DNA of 34,595 bases from an uncultured Oscillospiraceae bacterium. GTDB lineage: Bacteria; Bacillota; Clostridia; Oscillospirales; Oscillospiraceae. The number at the start of each line of letters is the position of its first letter. Within the stretch, counting starts at the first letter, position 1. The notes under the pieces are model-generated. The model made no database searches. It was not told the origin of the DNA and was given only the letters and a program-made list of their open reading frames with translations. The position numbers and the translations under genes are program-made. Where the stretch lies: positions 1-34,595 of the forward strand of contig CANREY010000015.1 of NCBI GenBank assembly GCA_947629755.1, given 5' to 3'. This document shows positions 9,173-17,667 of this stretch, in pieces.

Positions 9173-9772
9173 TTAGTCTCTGTAAAACGGGGCGCCCAGC
9201 AGGGTAAGAAGCTCGCGGGCCTCCTCGTCGGTCTTGGCGGTGGTGCACATCACGATGTCCATGCCGCGGATCTTGTCGATCTTATCGTAGTCGATCTCAG
9301 GGAATATGAGCTGTTCCTTGATGCCCAAGGCGTAGTTGCCGCGGCCGTCGAAGGAGTTGGGGTTGATGCCGTGGAAGTCGCGGACACGGGGCAGAGCCAC
9401 GTTGAAAAGCCTGTCCAGGAACTCCCACATTCTGTCGCGGCGGAGGGTGACCTTCACGCCGATGCTCATGCCCTCACGGATCTTGAAGTTTGCCACGGAT
9501 TTACGGGCCTTGGTGACGACGGCGTGCTGGCCGGCGATAGCGGAGATCTCCTTCACCACGCTCTCGGTGACCTTGGCGTTGTCCTTGGCGTCGCCGCAGC
9601 CCACGTTGATGACTATCTTGTCAAGGCGGGGGATCTGCATGACGCTCTTGTAGCCGAACTTCTTCATAAGAGCGGGGGCGATCTCGGACTGGTACTTCGC
9701 CTTCAGGTTGGGGACCTTCTTGACGGGGGCCTCGACAGGTGTCTCGGCGGCCTTTGCTTTCTTTTCAGCCAT
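9173..9772 (-). CDS. rplE: 50S ribosomal protein L5, with N-terminal extension
   Basis: L5 binds 5S rRNA and contacts P-site tRNA. The core is clear: [19 protein letters not shown], then [18 protein letters not shown] and later [23 protein letters not shown] at 9772 (GGAGGAG 9 nt upstream) gives 199 residues. The first 22 residues ([20 protein letters not shown] and on) form a lysine/alanine/proline-rich extension that most L5 proteins, which begin near the LK-KY segment, do not have. Confidence 0.96.
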   Translation of the reverse strand: MAEKKAKAAETPVEAPVKKVPNLKAKYQSEIAPALMKKFGYKSVMQIPRLDKIVINVGCGDAKDNAKVTESVVKEISAIAGQHAVVTKARKSVANFKIREGMSIGVKVTLRRDRMWEFLDRLFNVALPRVRDFHGINPNSFDGRGNYALGIKEQLIFPEIDYDKIDKIRGMDIVMCTTAKTDEEARELLTLLGAPFYRD

Positions 9773-9792
9773 GTTCAATCACTCCTCCTCTC

Positions 9793-10098
9793 TCAAAACT
9801 CGGCTCCGCACTTCTTGCAGGCGCGGACCTTCTTGCCGTCGGCGATCTTGTGGCCGACGCGGGTGGGCTTGCCGCACTTGGGGCAGACCAGCATGACCTT
9901 GGAGACGTAGATGGGGGTCTCCTTCTTGATGATCTCGCTCTGCTCCTCCTGACGGCGGGCCTTCTGATGGCGCTTGGCAACGTTCACGCCCTCCACGATG
10001 ACCTTGCGGCCCTCAGGATCGGCGCTTATGACCTTGCCCTGCTTGCCCTTGTCCTTACCGGACAGGACCACAACTGTGTCGTTGGTTCTGATCTTCAT
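9793..10098 (-). CDS. rplX: 50S ribosomal protein L24
   Basis: L24 initiates large-subunit assembly. The 101-residue protein begins [20 protein letters not shown], the KOW motif of the family. Its C-terminal part has two Cys-X2-Cys pairs ([11 protein letters not shown] and ACKKCGAEF), as in many Firmicutes L24 proteins that bind zinc. It lies 14 nt after rplN and 20 nt before rplE. Confidence 0.97.
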   Translation of the reverse strand: MKIRTNDTVVVLSGKDKGKQGKVISADPEGRKVIVEGVNVAKRHQKARRQEEQSEIIKKETPIYVSKVMLVCPKCGKPTRVGHKIADGKKVRACKKCGAEF

Positions 10099-10112
10099 TT
10101 ACTCGGTCCTCC

Positions 10113-10481
10113 TCATATGACTTCGGGAGCCAGGGACAGGATCTTCATGTAATCCTTATCGCGGAGCTCTCTGGCCACAGGCCCGAAGATACGGGTCCCG
10201 ACGGGGTTCTTGTCGTCGCGGATGAGCACCGCGGCGTTCTCGTCAAACCTGACGTAGGTGCCGTCGCCGCGGCGGACGCCCTTGGCGGAGCGGACGATGA
10301 CGGCCTTGACCACGTCGCCCTTCTTCACCTGGCCGCCGGGGGCGGCCTTCCGGACGGAGGCGACGATGACGTCGCCGATGTTGCCCCACTTGCGCTTGGC
10401 GCCGCCAAGCACGCGGATGCACTTTATCTCCTTGGCGCCGGTATTGTCGGCGACCTTCAGATAGCTTTCCTGCTGTATCAT
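10113..10481 (-). CDS. rplN: 50S ribosomal protein L14
   Basis: L14 forms intersubunit bridge B8 and is the docking site of the silencing factor RsfS. The 122-residue protein is canonical: [19 protein letters not shown] at the start, [18 protein letters not shown] in the middle, and [13 protein letters not shown] toward the C-terminus. AGGAGG lies before the ATG. It is 13 nt downstream of rpsQ. Confidence 0.97.
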   Translation of the reverse strand: MIQQESYLKVADNTGAKEIKCIRVLGGAKRKWGNIGDVIVASVRKAAPGGQVKKGDVVKAVIVRSAKGVRRGDGTYVRFDENAAVLIRDDKNPVGTRIFGPVARELRDKDYMKILSLAPEVI

Positions 10482-10494
10482 TTATGCCGCCTCC

Positions 10495-10758
10495 TTACTT
10501 CGCCTTCTCGACGATCTCAACGAGCCGCCATCTCTTGTCCTTGGACAGGGGACGGGTCTCCATGACGCGGACGGTATCGCCGACGCCGCACTCGTTGTTC
10601 TCGTCGTGAGCCTTGAGCTTATAGGTCCTCTTGACTATCTTCTTATAGAGGGGGTGGGGCACACGCTCAGCGATGGCCACCACGATGGTCTTGTCCATCT
10701 TGTCGGATACCACGCGGCCGACGCGGGTCTTCCGGGAGGACGTTCTTACTTCACTCAT
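10495..10758 (-). CDS. rpsQ: 30S ribosomal protein S17
   Basis: S17 is a primary 16S rRNA-binding protein with an OB fold. The 87-residue product has [18 protein letters not shown] at the N-terminus, [19 protein letters not shown] in the middle, and the family end [19 protein letters not shown]. It is 13 nt after rpmC. Confidence 0.97.
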   Translation of the reverse strand: MSEVRTSSRKTRVGRVVSDKMDKTIVVAIAERVPHPLYKKIVKRTYKLKAHDENNECGVGDTVRVMETRPLSKDKRWRLVEIVEKAK

Positions 10759-10771
10759 TCAAGTTACCTCC

Positions 10772-10963
10772 TCACTGCCCGGCCTTTTCACGGATCACGG
10801 TCTGGACGCGGGCTATGTCCTTCCTGACCTGGGAGATCCGGATGGGGTTGTCGAGCTGGTTCGTAGCGTGCTGCATACGGAGTGTGAACAGGTCCTTCTT
10901 GAGGTCGGTGAGCTTGGCCTCAAGCTCAGCGTCGCTCATCTTTCTAACATCTTTAGCCTTCAT
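10772..10963 (-). CDS. rpmC: 50S ribosomal protein L29
   Basis: L29 lies at the tunnel exit and helps bind trigger factor and SRP. The 63-residue two-helix protein starts [18 protein letters not shown] and ends [21 protein letters not shown] at 10963 is chosen because GAGGAGGG lies 9 nt upstream; the longer reading frame would run into rplP. The ATG is 1 nt beyond the rplP stop. Confidence 0.96.
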   Translation of the reverse strand: MKAKDVRKMSDAELEAKLTDLKKDLFTLRMQHATNQLDNPIRISQVRKDIARVQTVIREKAGQ

Positions 10964-10964
10964 C

Positions 10965-11387
10965 TCATTCACCCTCCTCGGTCTCACGGGCGACTATCTT
11001 CGTCTTGCAGGGCAGCTTGTGGGCGCCGAGGCGCAATGCCTCCTGGGCGTCCTCAACGCTGACGCCGGCGATCTCAAAGAGGACTCTGCCGGGCTTGACG
11101 ACTGCGACCCAATACTCAGGGGCGCCCTTACCGGAGCCCATACGGGTCTCGGCGGGCTTGGCCGTCACGGGCTTGTCGGGGAAGATCTTTATCCAGACCT
11201 TACCGCCACGCTTGGTGTAACGGGTGATGGCCACACGGGCCGCCTCTATCTGGTTGGAGGTGATCCACGCAGGCTCCGTGGCGACTAAGCCCCACTCGCC
11301 GTAGGTCACCTTATTGCCGCGGGTAGCGACGCCGGTCATGCGGCCGCGCTGCTGCTTGCGGTACTTGACTCTCTTAGGTAAAAGCAT
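10965..11387 (-). CDS. rplP: 50S ribosomal protein L16
   Basis: L16 organises the A-site tRNA region of the large subunit. The 140-residue protein begins [19 protein letters not shown] and contains [19 protein letters not shown] and [18 protein letters not shown], all signature stretches. Its ATG shares one base with the rpsC TGA (TGATG), which indicates translational coupling. Confidence 0.97.
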   Translation of the reverse strand: MLLPKRVKYRKQQRGRMTGVATRGNKVTYGEWGLVATEPAWITSNQIEAARVAITRYTKRGGKVWIKIFPDKPVTAKPAETRMGSGKGAPEYWVAVVKPGRVLFEIAGVSVEDAQEALRLGAHKLPCKTKIVARETEEGE

Positions 11388-12214
11388 CAGTTAGCCCCTC
11401 CTTCTTTAGGAGTGTTGGACGCGGGGCGGGGCCCACGGGGCTGGAAGTTGCCCTGGCGGGGAGCGCCCTGGCGGTCACGGTTGAAGCCGCCCTGGGGACG
11501 GGGACCCCTGCGGTCGTCCCGGCGCTCGCGGCGCTCACGGGGAGGACGGCTGGTGTCCATGGTGCGGGGAGTGGTGCGGAGAGTGCTGGAGAGGATCTCG
11601 CCCTTGTAGATCCAGACCTTGACGCCGATGCGGCCATAGGTGGTGGCGGCCTCGGCAAAGCCGTACTCGATGTCGGCCCTCAGGGTCTGAAGGGGAATGG
11701 TGCCCTCGTGATAGCTCTCGTTCCGGGCGATCTCGGCGCCGCCGATACGGCCGGAGAGCTTGATCTTTATGCCGCGGACGCCCATGCGCATGGCTCTGCC
11801 CATGGCGTTCTTCATGGCCCGGCGGTAGCTGGCACGCTTCTCAAGCTGCTGAGCGATGGACTCGGCAACCAGCTGAGCGTCGGCGTCGGGGTTCTTGACC
11901 TCGATGATGGAGACTGCCACGGTCTTGCCCAGCATCTTCTCCAGATCGGCGCGGAGCTTCTCTATCTCCTGGCCGCCCTTGCCGATGACAAGTCCGGGAC
12001 GGGAGCAGTGCAGGAAGATCTTGACCTTGGAGCTGTCACGCTCGATCTCGATCTTGGGCACGCCAGCGTCATAGAGGCGCTTTTTAAGATATTTACGGAT
12101 CTTGTGGTCCTCGACGATAAGGTCGCCCACCTTGTCGTCCCTGGCGTACCAGCGGGAATCCCAGTCCTTGATAACGCCCACGCGCAGTCCGTGAGGATTA
12201 ACTTTCTGTCCCAT
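11387..12214 (-). CDS. rpsC: 30S ribosomal protein S3 with long basic C-terminal tail
   Basis: S3 lines the mRNA entry tunnel. Residues 1-212 are canonical: [20 protein letters not shown], the KH motif [13 protein letters not shown] (residues 76-88), and [17 protein letters not shown] (155-171). Residues 213-275 form an extra low-complexity tail rich in Arg, Gly, Pro and Gln ([31 protein letters not shown]), so the protein is 275 residues instead of about 210-230. The tail reads through with normal codon use, so it is unlikely to be a sequencing artefact. Confidence 0.97.
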   Translation of the reverse strand: MGQKVNPHGLRVGVIKDWDSRWYARDDKVGDLIVEDHKIRKYLKKRLYDAGVPKIEIERDSSKVKIFLHCSRPGLVIGKGGQEIEKLRADLEKMLGKTVAVSIIEVKNPDADAQLVAESIAQQLEKRASYRRAMKNAMGRAMRMGVRGIKIKLSGRIGGAEIARNESYHEGTIPLQTLRADIEYGFAEAATTYGRIGVKVWIYKGEILSSTLRTTPRTMDTSRPPRERRERRDDRRGPRPQGGFNRDRQGAPRQGNFQPRGPRPASNTPKEGGAN

Positions 12215-12217
12215 TGC

Positions 12218-12559
12218 TTACGCCTCCTTTTCCTTAAGAACGATGGTGATGTGGCTGGTGCGCTTGTTGATGCGGTAGCCGCGGCCCTTGGATACGGGCT
12301 GCATTCTCTTGAGAATGGGGCCGGGGTTGCCGTAGGCCTCAGCCACATAGAGCCTGGAGGGGTCCATGTTGAAGTTGTTCTCCGCGTTGGCCTCGGCGCT
12401 CTTTAAGAGCTTCACCATTATCTCGGTGGCGCGGTTGGGGGTGTTCATCAAGATGGCGCGGGCCACGTTGGCGTCCTTGCCCCTTATGAGGTCGCAGACT
12501 ATCTTCACCTTGCGCGGTGAGATAAGCGCGTATTTGATCTGTGCTCTTGCTTCCATCAT
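12218..12559 (-). CDS. rplV: 50S ribosomal protein L22
   Basis: L22 forms part of the exit tunnel constriction. The 113-residue protein has RAQIKYALISPRKVKIVCDL near its start, LLKSAEANAENNFNMD in the middle, and the beta-hairpin that reaches into the tunnel (QPVSKGRGYRINKRTSH). Two ATG codons are adjacent (12559 and 12556); AAGGAGG spacing slightly favours the second. It is 3 nt before rpsC. Confidence 0.97.
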   Translation of the reverse strand: MMEARAQIKYALISPRKVKIVCDLIRGKDANVARAILMNTPNRATEIMVKLLKSAEANAENNFNMDPSRLYVAEAYGNPGPILKRMQPVSKGRGYRINKRTSHITIVLKEKEA

Positions 12560-12568
12560 TTATCCTCC

Positions 12569-12844
12569 TTATTTGGCTGCCGTCTTGCTGCCGGAGTGAC
12601 CGCGGAAGGTCCGGGTCGGAGCAAACTCGCCCAGCTTGTGGCCGACCATGTCCTCTGTGATATACACGGGGATATGGCGGCGTCCGTCGTGGACGGCGAT
12701 GGTGTGGCCGACAAAGGACGGGAAAATGGTGGACGCGCGGCTCCAGGTCTTGAGGACCTTCTTGTCGCCGGTCTTGTTCATCTCATCGACTCTCTTCAAA
12801 AGCTCAGGAGCCGCGAAGGGTCCCTTTTTGATACTTCTGCTCAT
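12569..12844 (-). CDS. rpsS: 30S ribosomal protein S19
   Basis: S19 pairs with S13 in the small-subunit head. The 91-residue protein has [19 protein letters not shown] at its start, [20 protein letters not shown] in the core, and the end [20 protein letters not shown]. It lies 15 nt after rplB and 9 nt before rplV. Confidence 0.97.
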   Translation of the reverse strand: MSRSIKKGPFAAPELLKRVDEMNKTGDKKVLKTWSRASTIFPSFVGHTIAVHDGRRHIPVYITEDMVGHKLGEFAPTRTFRGHSGSKTAAK

Positions 12845-12859
12845 TTTCTCAGTCCCTCC

Positions 12860-13696
12860 TTACTTAGAGTTGCGGCGCTTGACTATGAACTTATCGGTGC
12901 GGTTCTTAGTCTTGCGGGTCTTATAGCCGAGAGCCGGCTTACCCCACGGGGTAACGGGGCCGGGACGGCCGATGGGGCTCTTGCCCTCGCCGCCGCCGTG
13001 GGGGTGGTCGACGGGGTTCATCACGGAGCCGCGGACGGTGGGACGAATGCCCATGTGGCGGACACGGCCGGCCTTGCCCAGATGGACGTTGGCGTGGTCG
13101 ATGTTGCCGACCTGGCCGATGGAGGCCATGCAGTCAAGGCGAATGTACCGGTACTCGCCGGAGGGGAGCCTGACCTGGGCCATGCCGTTCTCCTTGGCCA
13201 TGAGCTGCGCCGCCGCGCCGGCGGAGCGCACCAACTGTGCGCCGCGGCCGGGGTAGAGCTCGATGTTGTGGATTATGGTACCCACGGGAATGCTCCCGAT
13301 GGGGAGGGCGTTGCCGGGCTTGATGTCGGCCTCAGGGCCGCTCATGACGGTGTCGCCGGCCTTCAGGCCAACAGGGGCCAAGATGTAGCGGCGCTCGCCG
13401 CCCTCGAACTCCACGAGAGCGATATAGGCGGAGCGGTTGGGGTCGTACTCAAGGCGCAGGACGGTGCCGGGGACTCCGACGTTGGAGCGCTTGAAGTCGA
13501 TGACACGGTACTTGCGACGGTTGCCGCCGCCCTTGTGGCGGACGGTGATGTGGCCGTAGCTGTTGCGGCCCGCGTGCTTTTTCAGCACCTCGGTGAGGGC
13601 GCGCTCAGGCTTTGCCTTCTTATCTACTCCGTCAAAGCCGGAGACGGACATGTGCCTCCTGGACGGGGTAGTGGGTTTATAAAACTTTATAGCCAT
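12860..13696 (-). CDS. rplB: 50S ribosomal protein L2
   Basis: L2 is needed for subunit association and peptidyl transfer. The 278-residue protein carries the conserved [17 protein letters not shown] segment with the functionally important histidine, and the RNA-binding stretch [18 protein letters not shown]. It starts [18 protein letters not shown]. It is 14 nt after rplW. Confidence 0.98.
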   Translation of the reverse strand: MAIKFYKPTTPSRRHMSVSGFDGVDKKAKPERALTEVLKKHAGRNSYGHITVRHKGGGNRRKYRVIDFKRSNVGVPGTVLRLEYDPNRSAYIALVEFEGGERRYILAPVGLKAGDTVMSGPEADIKPGNALPIGSIPVGTIIHNIELYPGRGAQLVRSAGAAAQLMAKENGMAQVRLPSGEYRYIRLDCMASIGQVGNIDHANVHLGKAGRVRHMGIRPTVRGSVMNPVDHPHGGGEGKSPIGRPGPVTPWGKPALGYKTRKTKNRTDKFIVKRRNSK

Positions 13697-13710
13697 TTCT
13701 TAATCCTCCC

Positions 13711-14007
13711 TTATACCATGCCCTCGAAGAACTCGATGGACTTGGAGTCAGCGGTGAGCCGGACAACGGCCTTTTTCCAGGTGCGGGTCATGCCCTCAGG
13801 ATAGCGGCCGGTCCTCTTGGCCTTGCCGCGGACGTTAAGGGTGTTGACGCTGGCGACCTTGACGTCGAAGATCTCCTCCACGGCGCTCTTGATGTCGGCC
13901 TTCGTGGCGTCCTTCGCGACCTCGAAGACGTACTTCTTAAGATCGATGGACTCCATGGACTGCTCGGTGATGATGGGGCGGATAATAATATCATATGAGG
14001 TCTTCAT
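13711..14007 (-). CDS. rplW: 50S ribosomal protein L23
   Basis: L23 forms the chaperone and SRP docking site at the tunnel exit. The 98-residue protein has [16 protein letters not shown] at the N-terminus, [16 protein letters not shown] in the core, and [17 protein letters not shown] in the rRNA-binding loop. Its ATG overlaps the rplD TAA by one base (TAATG), which implies coupled translation. Confidence 0.97.
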   Translation of the reverse strand: MKTSYDIIIRPIITEQSMESIDLKKYVFEVAKDATKADIKSAVEEIFDVKVASVNTLNVRGKAKRTGRYPEGMTRTWKKAVVRLTADSKSIEFFEGMV

Positions 14008-14630
14008 TACGCGTACACCTCCTCGATGGTCTGGAGAGCCGCCTTATCCACAACGAGCTTGTCGGCGTTGAGGATATCGTAGGCGTTAAGGATCTTTGCG
14101 GGGGTGGTCACCACGCCGGGAATGTTCCTGGCGGAGAGGACCACGTTCTTATCGACCTCGTTGGTGACGACGACGGCCTTGGAGCCGGCGCCGACCTTAT
14201 CCAAAAAGGCCTTGAAGGTCTTGGTCTTTATCTCGTCCATCTTGAGCCCGTCCACCACGATGACGCTCGTCTCGGCGGCCTTGTCGGAGAGGGCGGAGCG
14301 GATAGCGAGGCGACGGACCTTCTTGTTGACGGAGAAGCCGTAATCTCTGGGCTTGGGGGCGAAAGCCACGCCGCCGTGGGTCCACTGGGGATTGCGGGTG
14401 GAGCCCTGACGGGCACGGCCTGAGCCCTTCTGCCTCCAGGGCTTGATGCCGCCGCCGGAGACCTCGGCCTTCGTCAGGGCGCTCTGGGTGCCCTGACGCA
14501 GGTTGGCCAGATGGTTGCGGACCACGGTGTGGACTGCGGTCTCATTGGGCTCGATGCCGAAGATGGCGTCGGAGAGCTCAACTTCGCCTATGACCTCTCC
14601 GGCCATGTTGTAAACATTTGCTTTAGGCAT
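14007..14630 (-). CDS. rplD: 50S ribosomal protein L4
   Basis: L4 extends a loop into the exit tunnel. The 207-residue protein has [17 protein letters not shown] followed by [20 protein letters not shown], the loop signature, and [20 protein letters not shown]. In E. coli L4 represses the S10 operon; such control has not been shown for Firmicutes and cannot be judged here. It follows rplC by 18 nt. Confidence 0.97.
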   Translation of the reverse strand: MPKANVYNMAGEVIGEVELSDAIFGIEPNETAVHTVVRNHLANLRQGTQSALTKAEVSGGGIKPWRQKGSGRARQGSTRNPQWTHGGVAFAPKPRDYGFSVNKKVRRLAIRSALSDKAAETSVIVVDGLKMDEIKTKTFKAFLDKVGAGSKAVVVTNEVDKNVVLSARNIPGVVTTPAKILNAYDILNADKLVVDKAALQTIEEVYA

Positions 14631-14648
14631 ATTTCAGTCTCTCCTTTC

Positions 14649-15353
14649 TCAGCCACGGGCGGACCGCTTCTGCGGGTTGGAGCTTACGGTCTGAGCCGGG
14701 CCCTTGACCTTGCTACGGTTGATGACTGTATTCTTGAGGTAGACGATGCCGCCCTTGGGGCCGGGCACCGCGCCGCGAACGGCGATCATGTTGAGATCCG
14801 GGTCGATGTGGACGATGTCCAGGTTCTGGACCGTGACCTGCTCCGCTCCCATGTGGCCCGCGCCGATCTTGCCCTTGTAGATGCGGGAGGGGGTGGAGGT
14901 GGAGCCCATGGATCCGGCGTGACGGTGAACGGGGCCGCCGCCGTGGCTGGTGGGGGTCCGCTGGGCGTTGAAGCGCTTGATGGCGCCCTGATAGCCCTTA
15001 CCTTTGCTTATACCGGTGATGTCCACCTGGTCGCCTTTTGCGAACATGTCGGCCTTTATCTCGTCGCCGACCTCGAACTTGGAGCAGTCAGCCAGCCTGA
15101 ACTCCTTCAGGTGGCGCTTGAGCTCCGTCCCGGCCTTCTTGAGATGTCCGACCTCAGGCTTGGTGAGCTTCTTCTCGGCAACGTCCTCGAAGCCGAGCTG
15201 AATGGCGTCGTAGCCGTCCTTATCGGCGGTCTTGACCTGCGTCACCACGCAGGGACCGGCCTCGATAACGGTGACGGGAACGGCTTTTCCGGCTTCATCG
15301 AAGATCTGGCTCATGCCGACCTTTTTGCCGATGATGACCTTTGTCATTTCCAT
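14649..15353 (-). CDS. rplC: 50S ribosomal protein L3
   Basis: L3 is an early assembly protein reaching the peptidyl-transferase centre. The 234-residue protein begins MEMTKVIIGKKVGMSQIFDE and includes GFEDVAEKKLTKPEVGHL, then TSHGGGPVHRHAGSMGSTST and RIYKGKIGAGHMG, all diagnostic. ATG at 15353 is preceded by AAGGAAGG at 12 nt; a second ATG at 15347 is also possible. Unlike in most S10 operons it is separated from rpsJ by 362 nt. Confidence 0.96.
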   Translation of the reverse strand: MEMTKVIIGKKVGMSQIFDEAGKAVPVTVIEAGPCVVTQVKTADKDGYDAIQLGFEDVAEKKLTKPEVGHLKKAGTELKRHLKEFRLADCSKFEVGDEIKADMFAKGDQVDITGISKGKGYQGAIKRFNAQRTPTSHGGGPVHRHAGSMGSTSTPSRIYKGKIGAGHMGAEQVTVQNLDIVHIDPDLNMIAVRGAVPGPKGGIVYLKNTVINRSKVKGPAQTVSSNPQKRSARG

Positions 15354-15499
15354 TGCTGATCTATTCCTTCCTTTTAAGGTTATTGGTCGACGGCCTTGGG
15401 CCTTTAGCAACCTTTGGCCCTTCCGCCGACTTGACCCCGCGCGCTTAACGCAAGTCGCGCGCGATGGGTGTTAACAAAATCGTGCCTTGGCACTTCCAT

Positions 15500-15553
15500 T
15501 TTGGCTCCCCCTCTGGGGGAGCTGTCACGGCTCTTGAGCCGTGACTGAAGGGG
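15500..15553. repeat. Dispersed palindromic repeat, copy B
   Basis: The copy reads TTTGGCTCCCCCTCTGGGGG, then an AGCTG spacer, then TCACGGCT-CTTG-AGCCGTGA and CTGAAGGGG. Compared with copy A the second hairpin has a CTTG-containing loop and one extra base pair. It stands 20 nt from copy C in the same orientation. Confidence 0.8.
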
Positions 15554-15573
15554 TGCGCCGTAGGCGCTTCAAT

Positions 15574-15627
15574 TTTGGCTCCCCCTCCGGGGGAACTGTC
15601 GCGGCTCTTGAGCCGTGACTGAAGGGG
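15574..15627. repeat. Dispersed palindromic repeat, copy C
   Basis: This copy follows copy B directly. It differs from B by CCTCC in place of CCTCT, GGGGAACTG in place of GGGGAGCTG, and TCGCGG in place of TCACGG. The last change converts one base pair of the second hairpin to a wobble. The pattern fits two insertions or a tandem duplication followed by drift. Confidence 0.8.
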
Positions 15628-15642
15628 CCTCCCGATTTTTTT

Positions 15643-15708
15643 GTGAGACGAGGCGCGGCGGCGCGGACAGTACTTTGTGTACGGCAAGCCGTCGCAACGA
15701 AGTATCAC
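15643..15708. repeat. Nested hairpin segment just downstream of rpsJ
   Basis: Outer GTGA (15643-15646) pairs with TCAC (15705-15708), TACTT (15671-15675) with AAGTA (15700-15704), and ACGGC (15681-15685) with GCCGT (15688-15692). It lies within 10 nt of the rpsJ stop and could act as a 3' stabilising or attenuating structure. It may be another mobile repeat; no second copy was found in this window. Confidence 0.4.
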
Positions 15709-15715
15709 GGAAAAA

Positions 15716-16030
15716 TCAAAGTTTAATCTCTATCTCCACACCGGCGGGGAGCTCAAGAGACATAAGGGCCTCCACGGTCTTCTGGGTGGGAGCGATGATG
15801 TCGATGAGGCGCTTGTGGGTGCGGCGCTCGAACTGCTCACGGGAGTCCTTATCTTTATGGACGGCGCGCAGAATGGTCACGACCTCCTTCTTGGTGGGCA
15901 GGGGAATGGGGCCGGAGACCTTGGCGTCGGTCCTCTTGGCGGTCTCGACTATCTTCTCGGCGGTCTGGTCGATGAGCTGGTGGTCATAAGCCTTGAGTCT
16001 GATGCGAATGGTTTTCTTAGCGGGTGCCAT
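15716..16030 (-). CDS. rpsJ: 30S ribosomal protein S10
   Basis: S10 is a small-subunit head protein and, as NusE, a transcription antitermination factor. The 104-residue protein has [19 protein letters not shown] at its start, [20 protein letters not shown] in the middle, and [13 protein letters not shown] toward the end. ATG at 16030 follows GGAGG by 8 nt. It is the first gene of the superoperon, behind a long structured leader. Confidence 0.97.
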   Translation of the reverse strand: MAPAKKTIRIRLKAYDHQLIDQTAEKIVETAKRTDAKVSGPIPLPTKKEVVTILRAVHKDKDSREQFERRTHKRLIDIIAPTQKTVEALMSLELPAGVEIEIKL

Positions 16031-16433
16031 TTTTCTTTCCTCCAAAATCGTACATTAAATAGTACGGTGAAAAATTTTCCGTACACATATCCGTGCGTAT
16101 CACTCCCGCTCAGAAATAAAGCCGGACATGGTCCGGCCGTATCCTGTCCAAGCGATATACGCGTTTATCGCCATGTCTTAGGAAAATCCTTCAGCCGCCC
16201 GATTGCGTCGTCGCTTAAAATCGCGTTATTCGCCGTTCGGCAGACGCTTTCGCGCCAGCCTCGCGGCTCACACGCTGACTTCGCTCCTCCTTTCCCTCCA
16301 TGACGTTTACGTCATGTCGGGTCAGGAAAGGGTTCCAGCAACGACCGGACATACTCCCCGGAAGTTACCGCCTCTCGGCGCAATCTCCCGGATCATCGCA
16401 GTGCGCTCTGGGACATACTTTCTCCGCAGGCGC
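16031..16433 (-). promoter_or_regulatory. Long structured 5' leader of the S10 operon
   Basis: About 400 nt separate the promoter at 16440-16468 from rpsJ. Structures seen include CATGACGT/ACGTCATG (16299-16306 and 16309-16316), enclosed by CCTTTCC and GGAAAGG, giving a hairpin over about 16290-16332. A terminator-like stem GCCGGAC/GTCCGGC (16121-16137) is followed on the minus strand by TTTATTT. Two mutually exclusive stems stand just upstream of the rpsJ ribosome-binding site: 16049-16053 with 16062-16066, or 16062-16067 with 16079-16084. No convincing ORF is present. The arrangement suggests attenuation or a ribosomal-protein leader; this is inference. Confidence 0.5.
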
Positions 16434-16439
16434 TTTGAT

Positions 16440-16468
16440 AGAATACCAAATCTGTCACCCAATGTCAA
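16440..16468 (-). promoter_or_regulatory. Probable promoter of the S10-spc-alpha superoperon
   Basis: The minus strand reads TTGACA (16463-16468), a 17-nt spacer, then TATTCT (16440-16445). This is a perfect -35 and a 4/6 -10 for the housekeeping sigma factor. It lies between the terminator of the upstream unit and the leader of rpsJ. Confidence 0.75.
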
Positions 16469-16530
16469 GAGAAATTTTAAATTTTTTTCTTGATTTTCTC
16501 CGTCTTTCCGGAAAAAACCCAAAAATCCCG

Positions 16531-16556
16531 AAAAAAGCCGCCCGGAGGCGGCTTTT
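16531..16556 (-). terminator. Terminator after the anti-sigma/VanX gene
   Basis: On the minus strand AAAAGCCGCC-TCCG-GGCGGC is followed by TTTTTT, 10 nt after the stop codon. The stem is GC-rich, the T run is clear, and the A/T flanks make it potentially bidirectional. Confidence 0.85.
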
Positions 16557-16566
16557 GAGCGGTTTT

Positions 16567-17667
16567 TTATTCCTCGACGACCGGGTATACCACCGTATCC
16601 GTGTAGTGCCACCACTCGGCGCTGTACGGCGTAAAGCCGTGGACGGACATGAGCTTTTCAAGGAGCTCGGCGTTTGCGGCGGCGGTCTCGGTGACGTCGG
16701 AGTAGTCCCTGTCGGCCCTCGCCGTGAAGTCGTCAAAGCCCGTGGGCATCTCCAGCTCCACGCCGTCCAAGGTCACTAATGTAATATCCACCGTGTTGCC
16801 CCGGCTGTGCTTGGACCCGCTGTGGTTGGGGTTCGCCACGTATCTTGAGTCCGGACATATCTCCCAAAGCTTGTACTGAGCCGACGTGGGGCGGTAGGCG
16901 TCCCATATCTTCAGGGACAGGCCCATCTCCCGAAGCTCCGTCTGGACCTCCATGAGCTTTTTGACCGTGCCGTACCTGAGCCTCGCCTCCGTGAAGTCGT
17001 AGATCACCTGCCCGGTGAAATTGTCCTCCGTCGCGTATTTCAGGTCCACGTATATGCCCGGAATGTAGACTGTCACGTCCACCAGGTCCCCGTCCTCCGG
17101 CTCGAATACCTCCCCGGTTGGCTCCGTCGGGGGCTCCGTGGGCGGTTCAGTTGGCGGCTCCGTGGGCGCGGTAGTGGGCTCGACTGTGGGCTCAGCTGTC
17201 GTGTCCGTGGGGCTCGTGGCCACCGGTGTGCCGCCCTCCGGGCCTATGCACACGGCGGGCGAATCGCCGGGCCCCGTCACGTCCCGCGGCTCTATGCCGT
17301 AGGGCGCGATGCTCTCCTCCCCGCCGGGCTCCGTCGCTTCGGGCCCCTTCAAGAGCTTCGGCACAAAGGCCACCGCCAGCACCGCCGCGGCGGCCAGTGA
17401 GGCGGTGACACCTATGTAGCGGCGCCGCCGCATGGCGCTCTTTTTGGCGCGAAGCGCTCTCACCCCCGCCATAACGCCCGTCAGAAGCTCCTCCGGGGGC
17501 TCGGCGCTCTCGGAAAGGGCCTCGCGGGCAAAGCGCATTGCGTCAAAAAGCTCCCTGTCCTCAGGCCGGGACGCCAAAAGCCACTCAAGCTCCGCCTCGT
17601 CCTTTGCCCCAAGCCGGCCGTCCAGCCTCGCACTCATAAGCTCGTAGAGCCGTTCCCTCTCGGTCAC
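16567..17667 (-). CDS. Anti-sigma-like membrane protein fused to VanX-type D-Ala-D-Ala dipeptidase domain
   Basis: The 366-residue protein has three parts. Residues 1-80 are charged, helical and cytoplasmic, like anti-sigma domains, but have no HxxxCxxC zinc motif. RRRR at 80-83 precedes a single membrane helix (about 84-103), so the C-terminus is predicted outside. A Thr/Pro/Glu linker with PPTE repeats (about 145-195) leads to a peptidase M15D domain (about 196-366). Key VanX residues are present: DAYRP with Arg259, SKHSRG with His287, Asp294, and EWWHY with Glu351 and His354. GTG at 17667 overlaps the sigma stop as GTGA, behind AAAGGAGGG. The pairing with an ECF sigma gene suggests wall-precursor sensing; the substrate is unknown. 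No vanH or vanA lies nearby. Confidence 0.85.
   Translation of the reverse strand: MTERERLYELMSARLDGRLGAKDEAELEWLLASRPEDRELFDAMRFAREALSESAEPPEELLTGVMAGVRALRAKKSAMRRRRYIGVTASLAAAAVLAVAFVPKLLKGPEATEPGGEESIAPYGIEPRDVTGPGDSPAVCIGPEGGTPVATSPTDTTAEPTVEPTTAPTEPPTEPPTEPPTEPTGEVFEPEDGDLVDVTVYIPGIYVDLKYATEDNFTGQVIYDFTEARLRYGTVKKLMEVQTELREMGLSLKIWDAYRPTSAQYKLWEICPDSRYVANPNHSGSKHSRGNTVDITLVTLDGVELEMPTGFDDFTARADRDYSDVTETAAANAELLEKLMSVHGFTPYSAEWWHYTDTVVYPVVEE

Larger units (their letters stand above)
15354..15715. other. Enlarged rpsJ-rplC intergenic region
   Basis: This 362-nt gap lies inside the S10 operon. It contains two tandem copies of the palindromic repeat (15500-15627) and a further hairpin segment (15643-15708). 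Positions 15354-15498 hold the rplC ribosome-binding site and nothing else I can support. No credible ORF and no strong promoter were seen. Confidence 0.6.

Noticed and set aside
15640-15670. Shared sequence with the 3' end of dusB (near 18290-18320, TTTTGCGAGACGAGG-like)
   Set aside because: The match is short and part of the coding sequence at dusB; it is more likely coincidence than a repeat.
16567-17667. Vancomycin-resistance vanX
   Set aside because: The peptidase is predicted outside the cell and fused to a membrane anti-sigma-like protein. No vanH, ligase or VanRS genes are nearby, so resistance function is not supported.
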